From the NCBI GenBank assembly GCA_030636465.1, contig DAOVWW010000001.1, forward strand, positions 1-17,908: a DNA stretch of 17,908 nt. The letters run 5' to 3'. Made by a program: the position numbers and the translations under genes. A model generated the notes under the pieces. That model was not told where the DNA came from. It worked only from the letters and a program-made list of their open reading frames with translations, and ran no database searches. The stretch comes from Gammaproteobacteria bacterium (GTDB lineage Bacteria; Pseudomonadota; Gammaproteobacteria; BMS3Bbin11). This document shows, one piece after another, positions 7,528-14,261 of the stretch; the stretch's first letter is position 1, and each line of letters starts with the position of its first letter.

Positions 7528-8601
7528 ATGGATATTGCCGAGTTACTTGCTTTTTCACATAAACAGGGTGCATCTGACCTGCATATTTCCGCAGGGTTAC
7601 CGCCTCTTATACGTGTAGATGGTGATATCAAACGTATCAATGTTGAATCGCTGGAAGACCGGGTTGTTCATGACATGATTTACGATATCATGAATGATAA
7701 GCAGCAGAAGGATTACGAGGAGTTTCTGGAAACAGATTTTGCCTTTGAGTTACCCGGCATTGCCCGTTACCGTGTTAATGCTTTTAATCAGCAACGTGGT
7801 CCGGCGGCAGCTTTTCGAACCATTCCCTCCAAGGTGCTATCTCTGGAGCAGCTTAATGCACCGGAAATCTTCAAGAAGATTTCCAGTCAGCCGCGTGGTC
7901 TGGTGCTGGTCACCGGCCCGACGGGATCGGGTAAATCTACTACGCTGGCGGCAATGGTCAATTATGTTAACGAGGAGCGCTCAGACCATATTCTGACGAT
8001 AGAAGATCCTATCGAATTTGTGCATACCAGCAAAAGCTGCCTGGTTAACCAGCGAGAGGTCGGCACCCATACACTTGGGTTTCCTGAGGCCCTGCGTTCC
8101 GCCTTGCGTGAAGATCCTGACATTATTCTTGTAGGTGAATTGCGTGACCTGGAAACCATCAGACTGGCGCTGACTGCAGCAGAAACCGGGCACCTGGTTT
8201 TTGGTACCTTGCATACCACCTCAGCGGCAAAAACTATTGACCGTATTGTGGATGTATTCCCGGCGGCCGAGAAAGAAATGGTTCGCTCCATGCTGTCCGA
8301 GTCACTGCGTGCTGTTATTGCACAAACCCTGATGAAAAAAATAAGCGGGGGTCGTGTGGCGGCGCATGAAATCATGATCGCGACATCCGCAATACGAAAC
8401 TTGATTCGTGAAAACAAGATTGCCCAGATGTACTCATCAATCCAGACGGGTGGCTCATTAGGCATGCAGACTCTGGATCAGTGTCTATTAAACCTGGTTA
8501 GAAACAGAATCGTCCATGTAGACGAGGCACGCAGCAGGGCATCAGATAAAAAGAAATTCGAGGCCTCAACTAGCGGTATGCCTTCGCCGCGGGGGCGATA
8601 A
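7528..8601 (+). CDS. pilT: Type IV pilus retraction ATPase PilT
   Basis: A 357-residue hexameric secretion-type ATPase that powers retraction of type IV pili from the cytoplasmic face of the inner membrane, giving twitching motility and DNA uptake. All boxes are intact: N-terminal SDLHISAGLPP (17-27), Walker A GPTGSGKST (130-138), Asp box TIEDPIEF (157-164), Walker B DPDIILVGELRD (196-207), His box AETGHLVFGTLHT (218-230) and the PilT-specific AIRNLIREN (288-296). These separate it from the extension ATPase PilB. It is divergent from yggS, with pilU three bases downstream of its stop, the usual gammaproteobacterial layout. Start set by the GGGAG site. Length is slightly over the usual 344 because of a short basic C-terminal tail. 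Confidence 0.96.
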   Translation: MDIAELLAFSHKQGASDLHISAGLPPLIRVDGDIKRINVESLEDRVVHDMIYDIMNDKQQKDYEEFLETDFAFELPGIARYRVNAFNQQRGPAAAFRTIPSKVLSLEQLNAPEIFKKISSQPRGLVLVTGPTGSGKSTTLAAMVNYVNEERSDHILTIEDPIEFVHTSKSCLVNQREVGTHTLGFPEALRSALREDPDIILVGELRDLETIRLALTAAETGHLVFGTLHTTSAAKTIDRIVDVFPAAEKEMVRSMLSESLRAVIAQTLMKKISGGRVAAHEIMIATSAIRNLIRENKIAQMYSSIQTGGSLGMQTLDQCLLNLVRNRIVHVDEARSRASDKKKFEASTSGMPSPRGR

Positions 8602-8604
8602 GAT

Positions 8605-9753
8605 ATGGTATTTACTGACCTGCTTAAATTAATGGTGCTGAAGAATGCATCTGATCTGTTCATTACTGCCGGTGTGCCGCCCTGCTTAAAAGTAGATGGC
8701 AAAATTACCCCGGTCACCAAACAGGCGTTGACCCCGGACGAAAGCCGTGGTTTTGCCTATGGGATTATGAATGAAGATCAGCGTCGTAACTTTGAAGAGG
8801 ACAACGAATGTAACTTTGCGATTCATCCTAAAAAGATCGGTCGATTTCGTGTCAATGTTTTTGTTCAGCAGGGTATGGTGGGCATGGTACTGCGTACCAT
8901 TGAAACCCGTATACCAAAATTTGAAGAATTAAATCTGCCGCCTGTACTCAGCGAGATCGCCATGGTGCTGCGTGGTCTGGTTTTATTTGTCGGTGGTACG
9001 GGTACAGGTAAATCTACTTCCCTGGCGGCCTTAATTGGTTATCGGAATGAAAACAGCTGCGGTCATATCATTACCATTGAAGCCCCGATTGAATACATAC
9101 ACGAACATCGAAATTGTGTCATCACTCAGCGTGAGGTTGGCGTTGATACAGAAACCTTCGAATCTGGCCTGATCAATGCCATGCGCCAGGCGCCCGATGT
9201 GATTTTGATCGGTGAAATTCGTACCCGGGACACCATGGAGAAAGCCATCATATTCTCAGAGACGGGGCATTTATGCCTGGCGACGCTGCATGCAAACAAT
9301 ACCTACCAGGCACTGGAGCGTATTCTCAACTTCTTCCCGGAAGAAAGACATAATCAGCTCTATCTCGATTTATCGATGAATCTGCACGCCATTATCTCGC
9401 AGCGCTTATTACGCAGACGTGGAGAGGACGGGCGAGTACCGGCAATAGAAGTTATGATTACCTCACCTCTGATTTCAGAAATGATTCTAAAAGGAAGGAT
9501 TCCCGAGATCCGAAGCGTGATCGCTAAATCGACAGATAGCGGCATGCAAACTTTCGATCAGTCGTTGTTTCAGCTGTTTGAAGATGGTTTGATCGAGTAC
9601 GATGACTGTATACGCGCGGCCGATTCAGGCAACGATTTGCGATTGAAGATCAAGCTCGAAAGCAGCCGCGGTGAAAAAGGTGAATTGGGTGATAGTCTTA
9701 CCGATGTTTCATTTTCCTCCCTCAACACTCCAACTAGCAAGGAAGAACCATAA
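8605..9753 (+). CDS. pilU: Type IV pilus retraction ATPase PilU, altered Asp box
   Basis: A 382-residue PilT paralogue that assists PilT in pilus retraction. It has SDLFITAGVPP (16-26), Walker A GGTGTGKST (130-138), Walker B APDVILIGEIR (196-206), His box SETGHLCLATLHA (218-230) and the LNFFPEERH stretch common in PilU. The Asp box reads TIEAPIEY at 157-164: Ala160 stands where PilT in this window, and family members generally, have Asp (codon GCC, one base from GAC). The rest of the ATPase core is complete, so the gene is not obviously dead. The C-terminal 35 or so residues are polar and Ser/Glu-rich, as in other PilU proteins. It starts three bases after the pilT stop, with only a G-run upstream as possible ribosome site. 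Confidence 0.94.
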   Translation: MVFTDLLKLMVLKNASDLFITAGVPPCLKVDGKITPVTKQALTPDESRGFAYGIMNEDQRRNFEEDNECNFAIHPKKIGRFRVNVFVQQGMVGMVLRTIETRIPKFEELNLPPVLSEIAMVLRGLVLFVGGTGTGKSTSLAALIGYRNENSCGHIITIEAPIEYIHEHRNCVITQREVGVDTETFESGLINAMRQAPDVILIGEIRTRDTMEKAIIFSETGHLCLATLHANNTYQALERILNFFPEERHNQLYLDLSMNLHAIISQRLLRRRGEDGRVPAIEVMITSPLISEMILKGRIPEIRSVIAKSTDSGMQTFDQSLFQLFEDGLIEYDDCIRAADSGNDLRLKIKLESSRGEKGELGDSLTDVSFSSLNTPTSKEEP

Positions 9754-9974
9754 TTCTTTGCTGAATTTACTTTCCAGAAGGCGATCGGTTTGCTATGTTT
9801 CATGCTGTGGCAAACTTTGGAGATACAAAGGCCGTTTGTGGGGGATATTAAACAATCAACAGCTGATTATGTTCCCTGCAAAATACAATAAAATTTGATA
9901 GATAAATTTCCTTGAAAAAAATTAGAAATTAAATCGCGAAAGCTTTAACGCAGTTAAATACCAGAGGATAAAGA
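9754..9974 (+). promoter_or_regulatory. pilU-soxB spacer with soxB leader and ribosome site
   Basis: 221 bases without a gene. The AT-rich second half probably holds the soxB promoter. TACAAT at 9884-9889 could be a -10, but no convincing -35 precedes it. AGAGGA at 9963-9968, six bases before the soxB ATG, is a good ribosome site and fixes the start. I see no clear terminator hairpin with a T-run after pilU. Confidence 0.4.
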
Positions 9975-11750
9975 ATGAACCTTTCACGCAGAGAGTTTGT
10001 CCAGTTGCTTGGCATAGCCAGTGCTTCAGGAATGTTGCCTACCAGCGCAATGGCCGCTAAGAACCCGGCCGCTATGTATGACCAGAAAAAATTTGGCAAT
10101 GTTTGCCTGATGCACATGACAGATTGTCATGCGCAGTTAAACCCTATCTATTTTCGTGAGCCCAATGTCAATTTAGGTGTAGGCGGATCTAAAGGTAAGG
10201 CGCCGCACATTGTTGGTGAGCAGATGCTCAAGCATTTCAAGATTAAACCCGGCACTATTGATGCCCATGCCTTTACTTATCTTGGTTATGACGAAGCGGC
10301 CAAGACTTACGGCAAGGTCGGCGGCTTTGCGCATCTTTCAACCCTGGTGAAGAAAGTTCGTGGTGACAGGGGTGATAAGAATTGCCTGCTGCTAGATGGT
10401 GGCGACACCTGGCAGGGTTCTGCTACAGCTTACTGGACACAGGGTAAGGATATGGTTGGCGCCACAAATCTGCTTGGTGTCGATGTGATGACCGGGCACT
10501 GGGAGTTCACTTACCAGGATCAGCAAATGATCGATAATGTCCGTGCCTTTAAGGGCGATTTTGTTGCCCAGAATGTCAAGGTCAAGGACGATGTTCTGTT
10601 TGACTACAAATTTGCTGATTTCAGCGACTTTAATGAAGATACTGGCGCTGCCTTCAAGCCTTACGTGATCAAAAATGTCAATGGCGTCAAGGTGGCTGTC
10701 ATTGGCCAGGCCTTCCCCTATACGCCGATTGCAAATCCAAAACGCTTTATTCCCGACTGGACATTCGGAATTAATGACGAGTCCATGCAGGAAGTTGTCG
10801 ATCAGGTTCGTGAAACTGAAAAACCAGCTGTAGTCGTTGTGATTTCTCATAATGGCATGGATGTGGACCTGAAAATGGCTTCACGTGTGAGCGGTATTGA
10901 TGTCATCTTTGGTGGCCATACTCACGATGGCATACCAAAGCCCTCTGTGATCAAGAATCCAGGTGGAAAAACCCTGGTGACCAACGCAGGCTCAAATGGA
11001 AAGTTCCTTGGTGTCATGGATCTGGATGTGAGAAATGGCAAAGTACAGGGTTATCGTTATCGCCTGATGCCAGTGTTCTCCAACCTGCTGGAAGCTGATG
11101 CGGAAATGTTCAGGTATATTGAAAAAGTGCGTGCACCATATCGTAAGCAGCTGCGCAAAAAACTGGCCATAGCTGACCAGACACTTTACCGTCGCGGTAA
11201 TTTCAATGGTACGTTTGACCAGGTGATTTGCGATGCACTGCGTGAAGTCAATGATGCTGAAATTTCTCTTTCTCCTGGCTTCCGCTGGGGCACGACGGTA
11301 CTCGGTGGCCAGGCTATTACCTTTGAGAATGTCATGGATCAGACGGCCATTACTTATCCGAATACCTATCGCCGAGAGATGACTGGCGAGGCAATTCAGG
11401 TCATCCTAGAGGATGTCGCCGATAATCTGTTCAATACAGACCCATACTACCAGCAGGGTGGTGATATGGTTCGTGTGGCTGGACTTGACTATACGCTTGC
11501 ACCAAACAACAAGATGGGTAATCGCGTATCGGATATCCGTCTTGATAATGGCAAGAAAATTGAGCCAGGCAAGAACTATATGGTTTCCGGCTGGGCATCG
11601 GTCAATGATATACCGGATGGTAAGCCAATCTGGGATGTCGTCAGTGACTACCTGAAAGACAAAAAAACCGTCAAGATTAAGAAGATGAATTTACCCAAGC
11701 TGGTTGGCGTTAAAGGCAACCCGGGGCTGTCTTCATACGGCAAAGTCTGA
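9975..11750 (+). CDS. soxB: Thiosulfohydrolase SoxB, Tat-exported
   Basis: SoxB hydrolyses the terminal sulfonate from the SoxYZ-bound thiosulfate adduct as sulfate, in the periplasm, as part of the Sox pathway. This 591-residue protein starts with a Tat signal (SRREFVQLL at 4-12, then a hydrophobic stretch and a likely cleavage after AMA near residue 27). The 5'-nucleotidase/metallophosphatase domain follows with its metal ligands: MTDCHAQ (Asp50, His52), LLDGGDTWQGS (Asp144), the SoxB-typical GHWEFTY (174-180) in place of GNHE, SHNG (His292) and GGHTHDG (His315, His317). The C-terminal nucleotidase-like domain contains GNFNGTFDQVICDALRE and YRREMTGEAIQ. No other sox gene lies in the window, as is common where sox genes are scattered. 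A hydrolase lipoprotein gene follows 12 bases after the stop. Confidence 0.96.
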   Translation: MNLSRREFVQLLGIASASGMLPTSAMAAKNPAAMYDQKKFGNVCLMHMTDCHAQLNPIYFREPNVNLGVGGSKGKAPHIVGEQMLKHFKIKPGTIDAHAFTYLGYDEAAKTYGKVGGFAHLSTLVKKVRGDRGDKNCLLLDGGDTWQGSATAYWTQGKDMVGATNLLGVDVMTGHWEFTYQDQQMIDNVRAFKGDFVAQNVKVKDDVLFDYKFADFSDFNEDTGAAFKPYVIKNVNGVKVAVIGQAFPYTPIANPKRFIPDWTFGINDESMQEVVDQVRETEKPAVVVVISHNGMDVDLKMASRVSGIDVIFGGHTHDGIPKPSVIKNPGGKTLVTNAGSNGKFLGVMDLDVRNGKVQGYRYRLMPVFSNLLEADAEMFRYIEKVRAPYRKQLRKKLAIADQTLYRRGNFNGTFDQVICDALREVNDAEISLSPGFRWGTTVLGGQAITFENVMDQTAITYPNTYRREMTGEAIQVILEDVADNLFNTDPYYQQGGDMVRVAGLDYTLAPNNKMGNRVSDIRLDNGKKIEPGKNYMVSGWASVNDIPDGKPIWDVVSDYLKDKKTVKIKKMNLPKLVGVKGNPGLSSYGKV

Positions 11751-11762
11751 CCCGGGCTGTCA

Positions 11763-12761
11763 ATGCAATACAAACAGGTGAAACTTCTGGCTGCCCTGCT
11801 GTTGCTGGGTTCTGTAATGACCTTATCAGCATGTCAGTCGGACTCAAGCGTTTCACAACCGCGCCAGGTTGATTACGATCTGGGTAATTACCTTTCATCG
11901 ATTCCTCGGGAATTGCCTGAGCAGCGTGAGTTTCACGCCAGTGACGGTTCTTTACAGGCCTTTACCGGTTATCGTCGAGGCGGGAAGCAGCGCGTTGCCC
12001 TGATATACCTGCATGGACTGGAAGGGCATGCAGGCTGGGGGCGGGCACTGGCAGAAAATCTTGTCGAAAGAGATTATGACGTTTTTGCTCTGGACCGGCG
12101 CGGCAGTGGCTTTAGTGCCAAAAGTCCACACAAGGTAAACGGTAAGCCCGTGCAGTACGAGGACTATGTCAGTGATGTTCATGCATTTTTAAAACCGCTG
12201 CGGGCATATTACAAATCAGTTTATGTGATTGGTTACGATTGGGGAGCAAGACTTGCACTGGCCTATGGCATTGCCTATAAAGGACAGAGCAGAGGCCTGG
12301 TGTTGATCAGCCCCCGCTTGATGAAACCGGGCTCCAGCCTGACGCAAAAAATGAAGTCTATCGCCGGAATGTCTGCTGTGCATGAGCGAGACATGGCGGC
12401 CGAATTTGACCCTGAGCTGCATGTTAGCAATAAAGAGATACAGGCAGCCCTTGCAGAGGATAAATCCCGGGTAAAAAAACTGGATGAGAATTTCCTGACT
12501 CAAAGCATGAGGATGGGGGATTTTATCAAGAAATATATCAAGCGGATTGGTCAGCCGGTACAACTTTTTCTCGCTCGTTCCGACCGGCTGATAGATGATG
12601 AAAAATTGATTGCCCTGCTGGAAAAAGGCAACCAGCCCTCGTTAGATATTCAATATATTGAGAATTCCCGGCACGCATTGCAAATCGAAGATCCTGACAG
12701 GTTAGCTCGTGATATCCATCACTGGATACGTTATCAGGAATTATCACGAAATGGCGGGTAA
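11763..12761 (+). CDS. Alpha/beta hydrolase lipoprotein with Asp at the nucleophile position
   Basis: A 332-residue predicted lipoprotein: signal peptide with lipobox LSAC (21-24), so Cys24 would be acylated. It resembles serine aminopeptidase/monoacylglycerol-lipase-like hydrolases (Hydrolase_4): YLHGLEGHAGWG (82-93) with the oxyanion HG, ALDRRGSGFS (109-118), elbow GYDWG (157-161), a likely acid in ARSDRLID (Asp274 or Asp278) and SRHALQ with His304. The elbow residue is Asp159 (GAT), not Ser. Asp nucleophiles are normal in haloalkane dehalogenases and epoxide hydrolases but not in this branch. Substrate unknown. It begins 12 bases after soxB and is probably co-transcribed, but has no clear Shine-Dalgarno, so it may rely on coupling. 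No link to sulfur chemistry is proven. Confidence 0.85.
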   Translation: MQYKQVKLLAALLLLGSVMTLSACQSDSSVSQPRQVDYDLGNYLSSIPRELPEQREFHASDGSLQAFTGYRRGGKQRVALIYLHGLEGHAGWGRALAENLVERDYDVFALDRRGSGFSAKSPHKVNGKPVQYEDYVSDVHAFLKPLRAYYKSVYVIGYDWGARLALAYGIAYKGQSRGLVLISPRLMKPGSSLTQKMKSIAGMSAVHERDMAAEFDPELHVSNKEIQAALAEDKSRVKKLDENFLTQSMRMGDFIKKYIKRIGQPVQLFLARSDRLIDDEKLIALLEKGNQPSLDIQYIENSRHALQIEDPDRLARDIHHWIRYQELSRNGG

Positions 12762-12842
12762 ATAGTTACAAATATTAATAATCTTGGAATGCGTTGCGAT
12801 GTGAGGTATGTTAGAGTTCTTGACCCCAAAAAAGGGGTGCTG

Positions 12843-12856
12843 CAGACAATTGTCTG
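12843..12856. promoter_or_regulatory. Perfect 14-bp palindrome, candidate operator
   Basis: CAGACAATTGTCTG is exactly self-complementary. It sits 17 bases before a -35-like TTGGCA. Its length and symmetry fit a dimeric regulator site controlling the adaptor-pump genes, or a stem in the transcript. No regulator gene is adjacent. Confidence 0.45.
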
Positions 12857-12873
12857 TGCAAAAAAGGGTGTTT

Positions 12874-12902
12874 TTGGCAGGCATAGTACATAGCGGTTTA
12901 CA
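12874..12902 (+). promoter_or_regulatory. Weak candidate promoter for the RND genes
   Basis: TTGGCA (12874-12879, five of six to the -35 consensus), a 17-base spacer, then TTTACA (12897-12902, only three of six to the -10). It would leave a leader of roughly 100 bases. Spacing and position are reasonable but the -10 is poor. Confidence 0.25.
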
Positions 12903-13011
12903 GAAGCACTCTTTAGTCGACACAAATAAGATTTAATTTAAATGATTGTCGGGTGACTGGTTTTTTTTATCAGGCAAACTCATCGGGAATCTCAAGAAAA
13001 GAGGAATATCC

Positions 13012-14187
13012 ATGGCAGTACTCAGGGCAGGGCTCCCGCTGCAAAAAAATAAACGCAGATTTATTCAATTAGTTTCGGCATTTTCTCTGGTACTGGCTTT
13101 TCCCGCAGCCTATGCGTGGAAGATTGTGGACGTACAGAAACAAAATGTTGGTGATTCTTCAGTGCTTGGCGGTACCGTCATTCCTTATAAAGAAGTAATA
13201 CTGAATGCGCAGATGCCAGGCAGGGTCACATCAATAAGTGGCTCAGAAGGTGATAGCTTCAGTAAAAATTCTTTGTTGGTTTCATTAGATGATGATGACC
13301 TGCAGGCTAAAAGGCAGGCAGTGCTATCAAGGATCTATGGAGCAGATAGCGCATTAAGAAACGCCCGTGCGCAATATAATCGCGAATTGTGGTCTCCTGC
13401 CAGCCAGGACTCAACGCGTCAGGCCACCGGGATGGGTGTGCCATCGATGTTTGATTCCATGTTCACGCGTAATTTTGCCACGATGTTTGATGCTGGTGAA
13501 CCCGGACTGAATCGGCAAACGGATTTAATTGCACAGAGTACTGGTATGAATCAGGCCTATGCTGGATTTCTTGAAGCGCAGGCAGGGCTGGCAGAGCTGG
13601 ATGCAAAAATCAGAGATACAAAGTCTATGGCGCCTTTCGATGGCGTGATCACAGACAAACTTGTTGAAGTGGGTGATACGGTGCAACCGGGGCAGCCGCT
13701 ACTTAGATTCGCTCATATCAAGTACCTGCGAGTGAAAGTTGACGTTCCTGTCAGGCTGGTGAAAAACCTGAAACTTAAGCAGATGCTGCCAGTGAGGCTT
13801 GATGGCACGGACGTGGATGTTATGGCTCGTGTGAGTCGTATCTATCCAGTAGCTGACTCGAATCGACATACAGTAAAAATAAAGCTGGATTTACCGACAG
13901 ATGCAGTTGCCGGGCCGGGTATGTATGCGCGGGTTAAAATACCCATAGTTGGGCAGGGTGATTCAACTGCAACCCCCGTAGTACCTGAGTCGGCTATTAT
14001 TCAGCGCGGAAGTTTGCCGTCCGTATTTATAATAAATAGCGAAGGACTGGCAGAGATGCGAATTGTCAGGACGGGCACTCGTACAGGCAAAGGAATGATA
14101 GTGATTAGCTCTGGATTGAGTGGAAATGAGAAGCTAGTTGATAATCCACCTCCAGGTATAGTCTCTGGGTGGCGTCCAACGAAATAA
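13012..14187 (+). CDS. RND efflux periplasmic adaptor (membrane fusion protein)
   Basis: A 391-residue HlyD/MFP-type adaptor linking an inner-membrane RND pump to an outer-membrane channel. It has a basic N-terminus, a hydrophobic signal at about 17-35 with a likely AYA cleavage site, a first lipoyl half (VILNAQMPGRVTSISGSEGD, 62-81), a helical hairpin (about 95-205), a second lipoyl half (MAPFDGVITDKLVEVGDTV, 206-224) and beta-barrel and membrane-proximal domains to the end. The hairpin is interrupted by a Met/Phe-rich loop, GVPSMFDSMFTRNFATMFD (142-160). The frame extends upstream to a TTG at 12946, but the ATG at 13012 has GAGGA at good spacing and puts the signal peptide near the N-terminus, so it is chosen. 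The pump gene begins 74 bases after the stop. Confidence 0.9.
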   Translation: MAVLRAGLPLQKNKRRFIQLVSAFSLVLAFPAAYAWKIVDVQKQNVGDSSVLGGTVIPYKEVILNAQMPGRVTSISGSEGDSFSKNSLLVSLDDDDLQAKRQAVLSRIYGADSALRNARAQYNRELWSPASQDSTRQATGMGVPSMFDSMFTRNFATMFDAGEPGLNRQTDLIAQSTGMNQAYAGFLEAQAGLAELDAKIRDTKSMAPFDGVITDKLVEVGDTVQPGQPLLRFAHIKYLRVKVDVPVRLVKNLKLKQMLPVRLDGTDVDVMARVSRIYPVADSNRHTVKIKLDLPTDAVAGPGMYARVKIPIVGQGDSTATPVVPESAIIQRGSLPSVFIINSEGLAEMRIVRTGTRTGKGMIVISSGLSGNEKLVDNPPPGIVSGWRPTK

Positions 14188-14261
14188 AAGTCGGTCGCAG
14201 CGTAGTAAATAATTATGTGTTGCCCCGTCAGGGTCAAAAAAACTGAACACAACGAAAAAAA

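Larger units (their letters stand above)
12762..13011 (+). promoter_or_regulatory. Spacer before the RND operon: symmetric elements and leader
   Basis: 250 bases without a gene. From the left it holds a small hairpin ACCCC-A6-GGGGT (12823-12838) without a following T-run, the 14-base palindrome listed separately, a near direct repeat of A6GGG(G)TG on either side of that palindrome, and CCAAAAA / TTTTTGG arms that bracket the whole. A possible promoter follows, and then GAGGA at 13001-13005, six bases before the adaptor ATG. I did not find a standard terminator for soxB and the hydrolase gene. Confidence 0.5.

Noticed and set aside
11720..11761. Imperfect direct repeat (CCCGGGGCTGTC and CCCGGGCTGTC) around the soxB stop
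   Set aside because: Only 11-12 bases and two copies; no structure or function is implied. Could be chance or a small local duplication.
12823..12838. Rho-independent terminator after the hydrolase gene
   Set aside because: The ACCCC/GGGGT stem is only five base pairs and no T-run follows it on either strand in the right place.
12946..13011. TTG start for the adaptor giving 22 more residues
   Set aside because: No ribosome site is seen, and it would put a polar segment before the signal peptide; the ATG at 13012 has GAGGA at six bases.
14223..14240. Hairpin TTGCCCC/GGGTCAA between adaptor and pump genes
   Set aside because: Stem is short with a mismatch; followed by A-run, not a T-run, so no terminator or attenuator can be claimed.
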